Shown here: piece by piece, positions 44,901 through 59,900 of the stretch
Layout: each line of letters opens with the position of its first letter
How positions within the stretch are numbered: position 1 is the stretch's first letter
NCBI GenBank assembly: GCA_003864495.1
Contig: ML133482.1
Coordinates: 183,365 to 247,364 of the forward strand
DNA length: 64,000 nucleotides
Source: Nemopilema nomurai
Taxonomy: Eukaryota; Cnidaria; Scyphozoa; Rhizostomeae; Rhizostomatidae
Reading direction: 5' to 3'
The notes under the pieces: model-generated
Seen by the model: the letters and a program-made list of their open reading frames with translations, nothing else
Database searches by the model: none
What the model was told of the DNA's origin: nothing
Position numbers and translations under genes: made by a program

Positions 44901-47900
44901 ACCTTGTTCTGACATCCAACTTGCATCTACTGATGATGCAGGACAGCTCGAAGATGACAGGAAACCAACCACGAACCCAGATTCTGTCAGTCTCATTAAT
45001 GCCTGCATCCTCCACGAAATGCTCCTTGAACATCTGGTAGGAAATTGTGACACCCATTACGGGTAGAAGAGGACAGGATAACCCGCTAATGATTAAGTAT
45101 ATTATCTTCACAATTGCTCAATGACACCTAAGAATCTTAACGATCTTTGGTAAAGCCTATTACCGTTGAGAGATCTATGATTGCTACAAACAACAATAAT
45201 AAAGACAATTGTAAAAACAATAGTTTGTTGTCTGTCCTGTATGCAGAGCTGGAATACCAGCAAAGGGCATTGGCGACCATCTTGAAAGGTCTATTGACGT
45301 AATAACCCCCTTTGGTCAGTCCAATATCATCCTTAGTATCAGGTTTTCACAAAATACTTCTTCTAAAAGCTGTATAGACACCATTGAGCATAAAAGCTAA
45401 ATAAAAAGAATGGCGAACAAATACATCGGTATTAAAGAATAAGCTGTATAGTAGACACCAATACATTTGGTATCGAATATAAGTATTTGTTATGCAATGA
45501 TTGAATAATAATGATAAAAAATAGTACTACGCACAACAGGGTTCTCGTACACGTGTTTGCCACAATGACGTATTAATCGAATCGCTTCCATGCTTGTGTC
45601 GGGGAAAGCTGCGTTGCATGAGAATTCTGACAGGCACTTGACAGCATCTTGGAAAGAGTCCACGGTCACTGAGAAGTGCTTCTCGAATATTATGGCTACA
45701 AAATGAAAATACGGAAATATAGAGCATCATGAAGGAGAAGAGGGACATTGCAATAAAAGGGAGCTTCAGGGAACAGCGAAAGAGAGTAGAGATGAAAATA
45801 ACTATAGATGGGATTCAAAATGAGAAATAGACTGACAAAAAAGCAAAGCATAAAATTAAAATGTAAAAGATAAAATATAAATATAAAATAACTGTTTATA
45901 CATTTTTATATAGATTGGGGATAAAAAGTCGTTCCTTAATGTGAAGAAATTTCTGATTTCAAAAATAAAAGCCAGTCGCGGGATGGACTGACAGCACAGA
46001 ATTTCTACTAATTAAGAAACTGTTTTTGCATTTTTCTATTTCATTCGCTCTCTTCCCTATTCTTCAGTACTTGAAGAGAAGAACAGGTAAAAATGGGGTG
46101 ATCGCGGGTTGATGTCATTTCGTATTAAGAAAATCCTAGCTGGAAAGTTGGAAAGCGAAAAATTCAAGTTAAACTCCTTGCGTTGATGATATGGTCGCGC
46201 CTATGCGTGACGCAAGATGACTGGGACCCAGCAAAACAATCTGGCGTCATCAACAAACGGCGCATTATTGTTAAAGATACTCAAGCTGCCTATTCAAGCA
46301 AGGCATTCATCGCTGTGCATATCAGAACATAAAGACGCATTGTTTCCTGATGGAAAAAGTTTAAATGGCAGAAGGGCACTGAAGTGCTTGGACGTCGCTT
46401 ACTAGGCTGAACAGAATGGAAAGACGCAGAAATATTCGATTTAATGAAACAAACACAAGGAGAACTGAGTTATTCGATGATTTGGCCTAAAAAATCCCTA
46501 AGTCATCATTTTCCAGGTAAGTGCAAGAACATTACCATCTACTTTTATCAATTTTTGTGAGCATAAGGTGGTAAAACAAGAAGTTAAGTAAAGCTATGTT
46601 CTATCTAGATATGATGGAAAATAGCGTCTTCAAGTTAACGAAAATTATACCTTCATTCATTAATATGTGGTTCAATTTCGTGAAGGAAAACAACCGCGAT
46701 CTTGCTACTTAAATTCATAAAAACACATTTATTGATATTCTTAAATGGATGAAAAAAACCCAAACAACTTGGCAAGGGTTAGGAAAGCATTTTATAAGCA
46801 GCAAAGCATTAAATCCGAGCAAATATAAAGGCATTTTTACCAGTCGTTTGGAAAGCGAGATCAACAATGCCTTCGTCTAAATCGGAAGCTGCCGAGTGAA
46901 AAACTGAAAAAACATTCTTCCACCCGGATTTGATATTCCGGGCCTGGGAATTCACCATTTGGGCGACACAGCGGACGACCATGTCTCGGATCGTTGAAGA
47001 CCTAAAATGGCGAACAAATGTTTCGTGGTAAAAATTTTACAATGGCAAGAAAAAGCGAAAAAATTATGTACAAATGCTTGCATACTCTAGCAAGTGTTGG
47101 ATGAAGAAGTAGTAAGGCTTTGAGAGTTCAAAAAATTAAGGTGTTTCTGAAAACCATGCTTCCAGACTGAACATGAGGGAATTACTAAATACCAAGTGCA
47201 ACAACTACAATGAAACTATACCCAGTGAATTACGAGAGAGACAAATTGTTAGGGAAGGATGTATCCCCAAAGATAGGGGAAGGGAAAAAAAGTTAATAAA
47301 ATAGGTTGAGGAATAAGGATTTGTGAAAGAAAGCAGGGGTATCAGAAAAAATGTTGGAACGATGAATTTGGGGCAAGGTGAAATTGGACAAGCAGTAAAT
47401 GACATGCTTCGAGAGAGTCGTTCGCAAAATCAAAAGGGATTTCATTGAAAATATAGCTTGAAGAAATAATATATACAATTTCAATTCGCTCACCCGTTTT
47501 TCTTCATTATATACTCGAAAGGACGCAGGAAGTCCTTTTGAAAGTGGAAATTTGACAATTCGCCCTTCTCCAAGAATTTCATGGATAATTGTCGTAATGA
47601 ATCAACGCAAAAGAAGGCGACTTCTTCATTTGGATTACTACCGACCTAAAAAGGAGGTTGAAACTTTTAATTAAAAAGCAAAAAAAGTACGGAAAAAACT
47701 GACAAATAGGTTTTCTCAGCTTTGAAGAGTATACTTGAAGAGGTAAGGTTCAGATGGGAAAGGTTTCTGGGAAATTTCAGCTAGGAGGCATTAGATTTGC
47801 TAGTAGGTTGATTGGCCAAAATTTCAAATTGGAGAAAATTTGGTTATACTTTGAAAATGTTAGACCGCCTTGAAGGAAAACTGACAACCAATATGACAGG

Positions 47901-50900
47901 CTTGACTATGAGAAAGGCGGTATTGAAACAATTTACCAAAGCTAAATTATCATTTTATCATGCGTCGGATAAAATGAACTCAACGCCTTGGATTTAAATG
48001 AATAAACGAGAACAATGATGTTGAATAAAACAGAGCCAGACTGACCTTGTTGAAATACTCGCCCAACACTGCCCAAATTCTCGACCACTGCAATCGGATA
48101 CGATTCATGTTATAGTACGCTATTTCGACGATTTTCTGCAAACTGAACATCCTCGGAGATGACGGGTTGGAGAGCTCATCCATCGAAACAGCAGCGAGAG
48201 CAGTAACGAAGTCGACTAAAATAAAAGCGATATGTAAAAACAGGGACGATATCATGAATACAATATTATGATATAAATATAGTATAATTTAATATTACAT
48301 TACAAAATATAACATGATGTAATACATTGCAGCATGATTAAACACGATATTACATATCATAATATAGTGTAATGTAATAACATTTAACATTACAGAATTT
48401 AAAATAACATAATTTAATATAATATAGAATTATATAGAATAGTATCATATGATATAATATAATGTTATGATATATAATATAATATAATATAATAAAATAT
48501 AATATACATAATATAATATAATATAATAATATAATATAATATAATATAATATAATATAATATAATATAATATAATATAATATAATATAATTGAAAGAGAA
48601 CTGCAGTATATTACACTTTTGCTTTGCATATACTTATACCTTTTGAGCTTATGAGTGATTTTATGACTAGAAATATGCTTATAGATTGGCTTGTAATGAG
48701 AAGCTAAGGAAGAAGCGGTTTTTAGTAGAACTTCAATTGGCATATTGCAGTTGTTAGCATCCATCCAATACATAATACTCACCTATTGCTTCTCCGTCCA
48801 AACGAACCGAGCCAGTGAATATCCTATCAACAGCAACAACTATACTCTGCGATGAGGTCTCACCAACAGACTCTTGCAAACTGGAAAGCTTCTTGGCATC
48901 AATGACACCTAAGAGCGAAGCATGTGACTAGCCATTATATTGAAAAACAAATCAACGCCTATCATCATTACAGCATGATGTCATATTTCCAAAAGATCTA
49001 TTCTTTGTCGGTGTGCACGATCAAAATACAGCATAAAAAGTAGAACCACCAAAACAACAAGAATCAAATTGAAGATTAGTTATGCATATATCCACTAAAT
49101 ATATATGCCTACCTCCATGAAGATCTTGCGTTGGCATTCCATACGATGACCCAGCGCTGGGATGCTGGTGAGACGCCGTTGACCCAATATTTCGACCTTT
49201 GACCCCTGTTCCGATGAGCTGCAGCAACTCCAAATGTGATATGCACTGAAGAATCTAGAAACATTTTATCGAGCGTTAATACAGTGCATTATCATACCAC
49301 CAGGCACAATACCGAGAGAGAATTTCATTATGTCTGTTTCTAACAGAGAAACTAATAAGGTGTTGATGTCAGACAAAGTCCTTGGTTGGAAAAGAACCAT
49401 TACCAGTTCCAACTGTACTTTTGACAATGTCATCTTGCTTTTCCAAGGTTAAATTACCACTTTTCTATTTAAAAGAGAAAGTGAACTCAAGACCTTGGTT
49501 GAAGGCAGCTTAAAAATCTATCACAATAAATAGTCCAAAACGTTGCTGCTAAAAGAAAACTAACACATTGTTTAACAGTGAATTCTTGTAGCTTTATAAA
49601 TTTTATACCTTTTTTAACCAACGTACCATGCTTATTTCAGACTTTTTGCTTGTATATTTTCCAGTTACACAACCGGAACAGTTAATAAGAGTTATACAGG
49701 TTCATTTAGGAAAACATTCTATATTGTTACCTCGAACCACGAGTGTCCTAGATTGTTCCCGTCAGTATACGCGACAGTGATAAGTGTTTTGATGGTGTCA
49801 ATATTCTTAGCTTTCATCTCAGTAATGACTGCATTGGCCGTCAGCAAACTGAATTGGCACAAGGCTTGAACGAAGGCATCTCTTTCGAGCTATGAAGGAT
49901 GGACAGCACAAGACAAATGATTAAAAAGCCTTTCGATTTTGGGGAAAGAAGATCAATCAATGACAGAAACACCATGAATACTAAATTCAGTAACTTGATA
50001 TCATTTACACAATATTGTTTTCCAGGGTGTACATATATAAATAAATATACGAAGGAATAGTTTGTGCAGCTGAAGTACATAATTCTATTGAACAGCGGAA
50101 ACATAACTTTTGTATGCTTATAGCGCTCTTTCGTGCAATACTCTTTATAGCGCGCAAGTGATGGGCGGAAAAGTGCTTTAAGTATGCAAAAATTACGCGT
50201 CAGCTGTTCCAAGCAATTTTTTAAAAAAGATACACATAAAGATATACATATACAAGTAGGGTGTCGAATTGAGGGACCTAAACAGTTCTCCGCAAATAAA
50301 ACAGAAGCTTAAAGACAACCGAAAATTGCAGTGCAAATACAAATAACTCCAAAGTGCCTACAAAGATTGAGTTTGAAAACTACAATGGACATACGCAAGA
50401 TAAAGGCACGAAAATCTCTAGAAATCTCAGATGTAGCTTTCAAAATGCGGTTTTCATGAAAAATCACAGGACAAGTGGAATTGGATACAGGTCAATTGAG
50501 TGGAAGACCTTGGATATGATTTGAATAGTATTCGCCGAGAAAAGTGGCTGTAATAGACACAAAATGGCACACAATGAAGAAGATCAGAATGAAGTACACT
50601 AGGAACAAGATCACGGGAAATGAAGAGTCTATTACCTGCATCTGAAATATGCAAGATATCCTCACGGCACACCTGATGCCATCCAAGCACAAGGAGATGA
50701 CAGTTGTGTCATCATTGTCCTGTACACCCACGCTGAATGCTGCAAGCATTGGCGTCCAAGCGACCTGGAGAAGAAGGACATTGTCAATCGCACTGATGAC
50801 GTCACTATGGAAATGGTAAAGACAACAATCTTCTTTGTTAGCTGACTAGTCGAAGCTTTGAGTGAGAATGAGAAAGACTGCCAAACAACAGATCAGCACA

Positions 50901-53900
50901 ACTGGGTAATAATGAGGAAAGACACAAATCTATTAGCATCGAACAAAAAAGGAAGCGACAATTTTGCATGATTAAAAGGAAACACAAAGAGACGGAAATT
51001 AATAAAAAGTAAATTAAAAATTTCAGCTAGGAGACATTAGATTTTACTAGTAGGTTGGTTGGCCAAATTTTTAAATTGGAGAAATTTTGGTTATACTTTG
51101 AAAATGTTAGACCGCCTTGAAGAAATACTGACAACCAATATGACAGGCTTGACTATGAAAAGGCGGTATCGAAACAATTTACCAAGGCTAAATTATCATT
51201 TTATCATGCGTCGGATAAAATGAACTCAACGCCTTGGAATAAATGAAAATAATCCTTGAACTATGTACCAAGTCACACATCAAAAATTTGTACATGGAAA
51301 ATGTTTTGATGCTTTGAATTCGTTAATACTTTGTTGACTCTATGAACTTTAATGAATTTCACGCTGAAGATGAATAAGTAGACAAAATTCGCAATGCAGC
51401 CATACCCTGAACATTGGCCTCACATGCTCAATGTGGTGCGCGCGCAAGAAAGCCATTTCCACGCTCTTCGCATCCTCCATCTTCGCCTTTGCAGTCTGGG
51501 CCATCATTTCCATTTCTTGTAAATAAATTGTTCGTCTTTGCTTTTCTGTCAACATATCTAACGGGAAAACGATAGTTGAATGGCTTACCATTGGTAAACG
51601 ACCACGAGAGAAGGCGGTTTATTACCACAGCATGTGCAGCTTCTGAGCTTATTACATTATATATAAAATAAACAGGGATGCTGATGGCCTTTTTCTGGTT
51701 TAGGCGAATAACATATTGTCTATTCACAAGAATTTCCAGCAAGGCAACCATGAACATTACAATGCGATAGATTTTCAATATTCCACTTCTTCATTGACAT
51801 ATCCTTTGGGTTTTTGATGAATATGACGTCATCACTTTGTCTTACATGGAAATAATATTTAGATATAGGACCTTCTGTTGCAATAGTATAATACAGCATA
51901 TGGTTGGTTATGTTGAGCCATACTTTTTATATATTCTACTTTTTATTAACATGTCCAAACTGAAGAACTTTAGTTTTTGGATTAGTATGACGTCATCGCT
52001 TTTTTTATATGGAAATACCATTTAGGCACAAGACTTTCCCTTACAGTAGTACATCATAATACAACAAATAGTGGTTGGTTTTGTACTCACATAAACTGCT
52101 GGTTCTCTGGTTGTCTTTCACCGGGTGTTTCATTTTAATCCCTTTATGTGCAATCTCGTCGTAAATTTTCTCTAAATATTCCCTAGGTAGGTCTTTACTA
52201 TCATTAATCCCTTTGTTCATTGTAATATATTGTTCTTTAGACATTTTTCGTTTAACCTGGAACACAAATGATTAAACTGTCACCAGATAACGTTGTACTA
52301 ATACAAAACATAGAAAAACCATGAAAATATTTGCATCTAAGTTGTGGCATGCTTAGGACTATTGTGAGTTCTCTGCCATGCAAACATTTCTAATCAGTAA
52401 AAAAGAGTGAGATGTTCAGATCAGACATTACGTGCTATTGGCGCGTGTACAGAGCACTAGCATAAGAGTGAGATGTTCATTAAGATTAAGACTTGGTAAC
52501 AAAAACACTAGAGAATGTTTTGGCTTAAACTGATTAGCAAAGATTGTAGGTAAAACAGCACTAAGGGATGGAATCGTACTAAAGGCTGCAGAAAGATAAG
52601 TACTTGCAATAATCTAATAGCGTAACAGCATCTTTACATTGCCAACGCAGCCCTCATTTACCCATTAAATTCACTATACAGGTCTTCGTCACTATTAAAT
52701 TTTGAAACACTCTCGGTAATCCAATATACCAAGTACTTTGCACACAGAATGGGATGCTGAATGGTGTTTATTCCGGCAACTTTTCGAGTTCACTCTAGGC
52801 AACACCCACCAATGACATAGCTGTGAGTTTGCACAAGCTGCATGAACGCAAAATTAATTGGCACTGACATTTGACATTTGACCCTTGACATTTGAACCCT
52901 AAGCTGCAATAGTTACCTGTGCGCTGTGTAAATCCGTAGTAAGCATAATGATCGAGTACGCCAAAACGTATGCTGCATCTGCGCTGGCGAATATCTCCTC
53001 CCTGTTGAAAAACAATTCCCAACCATTAGCATAAAGCTTACTCTTTACTGTTCCTGTTTTTGACTGATCAAACCAACGTGTTAGGTAGCATAAGTATCGC
53101 ATTACTAAAACGAAATCAACTAGGGGCACCAATGAAACTATTGACTTCTAGTGTACTTTTAGATGATTAAGTTTATATTCTGACCAGAAGACCTATAGAG
53201 CCTATAGATATAAATAGGCATAAACCAATAGTTTTTGATAAAATGAAAATAAAAAAGGTTACTCTTTAGCCCAAACACTTAAGCCCTAGTAATCAATCTT
53301 ACTGGCTGATTCAGCAGTATTTAGCTTAATAAATCATTTCTTAGCTGTATGGTGCAATCAAATCGTTTCATAGCTTTAATATTGACATGTCAAAAAAATA
53401 ATAAGGCAGCAAATACATACATAAAACATAACGTAATTCATTTCAATGGTTAATCTTTTAAAAGCATACAGTTATAGATGAACGTTTTTAATTCGGATTC
53501 ATAATGCAAACATAGAGTTTGAAAACACTTACGCCGAGTTGCATTCGCAATATCTGCTTGCGAATTTCTCCATTAACCGATCGATTTTCTGAGCTTCACC
53601 AGGAAGGCGAAAGTTTTCCAGAAACAAACGTAAGGCAGGGACGAATTCTTTCCCGGAAAAATTGAGTTGGTCGACATAGGCGTACATAATTGCCTTCGCA
53701 TCTCTGAATGAAAAAGGTTGTGATACAATTAGTAATCGACTTTACAGCATAACTTAAGTAACATTACCATCAGCTCATTAGGGGTCAAAACGGAGGGGGA
53801 TGAGTGTCAGGAAAACATAAAAAGAAAAATTGCAATCATAAAACACCTTCGAATTTAATACAGCCATAGTTGGATGATCAATAGATTCAAGAACCAATCA

Positions 53901-56900
53901 CGTCTTCGAGCGACACAATCAACGAACCACTATAAAAATAAATCTGAATATGCAATGAACATACTCTAGGAATCATCATTATCAATACCCACCAAGTCAC
54001 CAAACACAGGAAAATTAAATGATCGTTCCAATCAATAAAGAGTTAAACTTCAAAACAAAGAATTGAATCACCCCTTTTAAGGAATCACTTCTTATAATCA
54101 AAGGATGATGAAACAGAATAAGATTGAATTTGCACTCAGTCAAGGGATACTTCTTGAGAAAAACTTCGTTCATGTAAAACAAAAATCAAAGGTGATTCCT
54201 TACTCTGTGCAGTCACCGAGAAGGTCTCCAACCTGGGTCTAAAGGGAGAAAAATAACCAGTAACAGATTAGCAATTAAGCTGATGAAGCCAATGAAAGGT
54301 CACGTGTTAATGTTGCAGGAGTCTGATATTGGTAATGCGCAAAACGGCAATAAGCTGAGCAGGAGAATGTCAAGGATAGAACCAGCACATGTTTCATGGC
54401 TTCTTGGCCAGAAGAAAAAAAATGTTAATAGTTCTAAGCATAAATGCCTTGCAACAAAAGAATGCGTTACGCAGGAATTTATAAATGCTTTCTTGCCTGG
54501 TTTCAAAATTCAAGAGTTGCGTTTCAGATTTGAATCATATGAGAGAAAAGTTTGAAGCCAAACCGGCCGAGAATGTGTTGATGAAGGTTGAATTGTTTAG
54601 TGGTATCGATAGTTGAGATAAAGACGCATTCCTCTCCAAGCACGAAAGTGGTGTTGCCTTCGGAAGACAATCCTGTTGTGGCAATTTTTACGAGGAGTGC
54701 AATCAGTGACCTTCTTTTAAGAAGTGTTATTAGTTCGGTATCACAATAATAAAAAAAGATAATCATAATAATAAATAAATAATCAATAATAAAAAAAGAA
54801 AGAGATGTGGATAGGAAAGAAGTACCTTATCCAGTCGCTGATCCGAGTAAAGAAATTGAGCAACGTCTTCTGGTTGATCGCCCAAGAGTCCTCGTTCTTG
54901 AAGGAACCGAACACCACGCATCGGTTTTTCGTTAAACCTAGAGATACAGAACACAGGGTGTAAAAACACTGAAGCCAGTGACAGAGTAATCAGCAAATGT
55001 GATCTGTTGCTGGGATTCTACTTAAAGACAATAAAAGAAGATATCGCTCACTTCTTGATACCATCTTCCATAATCTCCTTCTTCTGCTTGAGTACTTCGA
55101 TCTTGTTTGGGTGGTCGGACACCGTGCCAAGGTTGCTTCCAGTGCTCAAACTTGACAGGGAATTTGACGATGACAAATTGCCGCTGTATATCATTGAGGA
55201 TGTGTCGCTGGTTGAGTCTGCTGCGTTGGAGGCGTGGCTGTCAGCGCCATCAACTTCTGAAGGATGACACACAAAAAGAGACTTTCTAAAGAGTGCTGAA
55301 ACCAAGCTGAAATATCCTTGCCAAAATGGCAAAGAAGTAGGAAAATTGGTAAATTGGTAAAGAAGTAGGTATAATGGTAAATTTATCACAGGGAGTAGGA
55401 ATCTATGAAGAGAATATATAGATGAGCGCTGGTTGCTAATCATGAGGCCATGTTGTGACAAAATGCTTTCACAAGCTTGGACAGAACAAACTTTCCTTGA
55501 CGAATTATGCAAGAAGGCATGGACAACATCAATGGTTCAGTTATGCATATGGCTTTTAGCAAATCAATTTCAAAAGAAGAAGTCAAGTGGTATTAAATCA
55601 GGCTCCTGATCTTGGGCCCTACCTGATGCATTGACCTGTGAGACAGGATTCACATACAGCTCTTTACTCCATTCAACCATACACTTGGAAATCGACACCA
55701 AGCATTCCACGCCTTTCAGTCGAATCTTCTTCTCCTGCGCTGGGGTAGCACCTAGCTCGATCGCGTGCCGCCCCTGCGCAATTTTTGAGAGATCGTTGAC
55801 AAGTCTCTCAAAAATGTTGGCCGAATTCAAGTCACAGTCGTAGTTGACGTAGATGTCCACAACGGTTTGTGCATCTGGTGGGAAGACCAGAAATTACATC
55901 ACTAGGCAGTTTAATTGACAGCGGAAGTGACATCATCAGACTGCTTTATTATAGTGGAAGTGACATAATCAGACTGCTTTAGCGGAAGTGACATCATCAG
56001 ACTGGGCTTATAAAACAAACTTAATAATACCTAGCAACACAAAATCCTATACAGAACGGTGAACATTCAAGATTATATCAATACAATGCATAAGATGACC
56101 GCTCATCTTCGCTTCAAAAAATTTCATAATAACCAAACATTGCCTGGCAATCGACCCACTTGACCAATAAGAAGAAAACAGTAAAAACAGGTAAGCCGAT
56201 TAAAGCTAAAAAGTAAATTGGATAGGAACAAGGCAATTGACGGTTAAGGCCTCGAGTAGCAGGTGTGGGAGAAAGGTGGAAAAGTAGAATCTCGTCTCAA
56301 TGGCGGGAGATTGATAAAAAATACTGCATAATTATGTACCTGAGCAAATTCTTGACAGTGCTTGCATGACAAGCCACTTGTGCTGAAATGAGCTCGAAGA
56401 TGTCTCGAGAATACCAAGGAATATTTCTTGAAAGAAAACCTAAAAAGAAGCATAAAGAGCACTTTTCGTTTGACAGAATTTGCATACAATAAAGAAATAT
56501 GAAAAAAATTAAAAAATCAAATTTATGCAGACATTTGGCAGCAAATCTTAAATTTTACTATGCTTTAGAGCTCTTTTTATTGTTCTGAAGATAACACGTG
56601 TATGGCTATAGTTTGGAACACGTGTTTGGCTATCTACGTATGATCAATATATTGTATTGAATTCCTGCGAACAATGCGGTGACGTCATTCTATTCCCGAT
56701 CGTGAACTAGACTCGGCATGCTCTCTATCTTTGTTTTTATACTCTGCCTTGTGGAGTGATACCAATTAGGAGGTGCTTTTCTAGGGACTAGCTTCTTACT
56801 ATAAAATCAGCGAAAAGGAGTGGTACTCCGCCACTCGTGATAGTCTATTAAAGCATGTTCACACATCTGCTAAATGTCTTTAATTGAACAACCACCAGTA

Positions 56901-59900
56901 TAAATACTACAGACGTTTAATTATCACTTAGCAACTCGCTTGCACCATCAAATAAGCAATAGGCAACAGTCGAACAAGAGAAAAGAAACAGTTGGCTTAC
57001 CTCGATCTGTTTCTTGAGGTGTGTTTTGAAGTCAGACAGTAGTGTGACAAATATGGCCAGTGAAAGCTCGAACACTTGTGGAACAGATGAGACTCCGTTT
57101 TTCGATAAAGCGACACACAGGTACTGTTTAATGGCACTGACAAACATCTCGTTGGTCTTGAAGACATCGCCAGCATTTTGGAGACAGGAGAGCAGGAGTT
57201 CCAGAGAGAGGATCTTGGATCGTAGTTCATGCGACCTGGAGAGGCGAATGAAAAAATGTGGATGCCAAACAGAGTAGATGTTTTGCTTTCATCGAGCCAG
57301 TCGCCATAAAAAGGCTGTCTAAAGCCGTCAATCATTAGTGGGGACGTGGGGAAAACCGTAACGCTATTATTGTGAATGACACACGAGGGGCAGTTCTGGA
57401 CGATAAGAAAAATGATAGGAGCGCTGGAGACAGATGGAACTTATTGGGAAATGAAAAATAACGCCGAAGCAAAGTGAAATCAAGTATTGACGGAATTCTG
57501 TAGTAGTCACTGCTCAATGCCACAAAAATCAATGCTATAAAATGATTCTTAACTGTAACTTGTGTAAAATGAAGTTATTCTTACGTCGTAAATATCTTTG
57601 ATACTTGAGAAAGCATCAGTGGATATAGACTGAATCAAAGAATACTCCAATCGCCCGTGCTTTACTTTTCAATACACAACCTAAAGATGTATTATCTTAG
57701 GCCTAAGCAAAGGTACACTTACTTCAAATCCTGTGATACATCCGTAAGGTGCTTCATTGATAGTTTGCACAGGGACCTGAACACCAAAAACGCGTCCTTT
57801 TGCAGTACATGCGTGAAGCCAGTCGTCCCGGCATGCTGCGGGGCCGGGGAATCGATCGTTCCCTCCTGGGAACTGACGGAGTGGCGATCTTCGGCTGTTT
57901 GTGCCGATGAAACTGAACTCACTTCATCTAGAGTCTGGTTTGCACTCTGAGGAGTTTCTGGTCGAGATTCGTCTGAAGATCAACAAATAAGATTTTAAAG
58001 GTCATAGGCAACAGGATTTCTTAAGAAGAATCATAGAGAGTGCGGAAAAATAACCGACCCGAGCGAGACTGGAACTCACGACCCCTGACTTTGTACGCCA
58101 AGTGCTCTACCACTTAACTATGTCAGGGGTCGTGAGTTCGAGTCGGTTATTTTTCCGCACTCTCTATGATTCTAAATAAGATTTTCGACAAACTTGCATT
58201 ACAGAAAGCTGAATAAAAAAGCAACATCAATGTACCAAGAAAGACATTTATAGCCTTACAAGAAACCTTCTCGCGCTATAAATTTTGTCAAGATGTGTTC
58301 AGATCTTATGCACACTGTACTTGAAAAACACGATGATTTAGAAACAGAACAGAGACACTCGAACTCCTTGGGGAACCAATTAGCAATGTCGGTAACACAT
58401 TGGGTAGTCTATACCACAACACAACCCTAACGATGCATTGAAAATATTGTTGCTCTAACTGCTAAGCATGGGCTAGTTGTCATACATTCACAGACTGGCT
58501 GAATTAAAACCCACACTACAATCAACAAAGAAGAGCAGCGAACCACCCTAACGACCAACAAAGGCCCAATAAAAGAGCCAACTCCCACCAAAACCTACCT
58601 TTTGCTTTCTCCTGCTCAGTGGATCCCTCGGAGTGGCTTTCCTTCGCATTGTCATCCTTATCTCCATTGCTGCTTATAGACACTTCCAGTGACGGATCCC
58701 TTTCACCATTCTCTCCTGCTTCTTTGCTTTTCTCTTCTTGCATATTCGCGTGAGCACCGTTACTTTGTGAATCAACTGCACTCTCTTCAGAACTGGCATT
58801 GTTATCAAAGCTTTTGAAATTCGCCCAATTAGCGGAATTCCCTTCCTTTGCTGGTTCATCTGTGCCAGTTTCAGCTTCAGAGCCCACAGGCTCTGGCTCT
58901 TTTGCTTGTGGAGCTTCTTGTGGGCTTCCTTCAGTATTCTCCACTTCTTCGCTCTTTCCTTCTGTCGGTTTTGGTGTTTCCCCAGCTTCTTTTTCAACAC
59001 GAGTTTCCTCTATTTGTTCAGCTGTAGTTTCCCCAGTGCTACCATTGCTATCACCATCAATTTTGTCGTTCGCTTCTGCTCCATTTGTTGGTATTGTTTC
59101 TTGCGCATCTAGAACGTAACAGAAAACATATACAATACTATGCACCACCCCCAAACAACTGCGAGAAACACAAAAGGAGCTATGAGTACAGTAGCAAGAC
59201 CTAAGTTCAAGGAGGCCTCTTTGACAAGCATCTAAAAAACACCATGTTCACGCTTTCAAAAGATAATCTTGATAATCATTCAAGATTTATAACTTAACAG
59301 AACGAGGCTACAAAGATAACTGACCTCCGATTTACAGAGCTGCGGATTAAATACTGTTTGTCACGTGTTTATAAAAGGTCATGTGATCTGGGGAGCGTCT
59401 TACTACATAAGAACTGCGGCGTGTGCCTATTTCCGTCACCTTTACGAAGAGCTAAATAAATGAACTTTAACTTCACGAAAGAGCAATGAGAAGTAATGAA
59501 AGATCATGAGAAGTTCAAGAGCACATTCATTATGCATCAGTCTTGGAGGGCTGTACTGTCATGGGGAAATAATAGCTCCAAAACTTTTAATGGGGCTGAT
59601 ATACCTGTAGTGTTTGGAACAGCATTTGATTCGCTGTTAGAAGTAGAAGCATTGCTAAGAGTTTGTTTGATTTCCTGGCTCAACTCTTTCAGTGTTTTGG
59701 GGCTTGACTCTGCTCTACCTCTGGTTTTCGCGTTGTCAGATTCTTTTCGGGCAAGAACAGGCGTTGAGGGCAATGACTTTCCATCACTGTTACTCGTTTC
59801 AGTTGAGCCTGAGTCAGTTAATGGCTGAGTTGAGTTAGAATCTTGCTGGTGAGATTCTGCTTGCTCACTAGATGGTGTTTGTGAAGCTGCTTCGCTACTT

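Larger units (their letters stand above)
42845..51557 (-). other. ARFGEF1: ARFGEF exons 17-29: HDS1-HDS3 region
   Basis: Exons 51406-51557, 50636-50764, 49731-49889, 49113-49254, 48783-48908, 48046-48215, 47494-47645, 46841-47001, 45535-45695, 44903-45033, 44118-44256, 43520-43655, and 42845-43050 (end uncertain). Conserved pieces include [71 protein letters not shown] and [13 protein letters not shown]. The helical HDS repeats regulate membrane and ARF-GTP feedback in yeast Sec7. Exon 29 most simply ends at AGG|GTTTGT (42845), which keeps phase 0 into exon 30. Confidence 0.9.
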
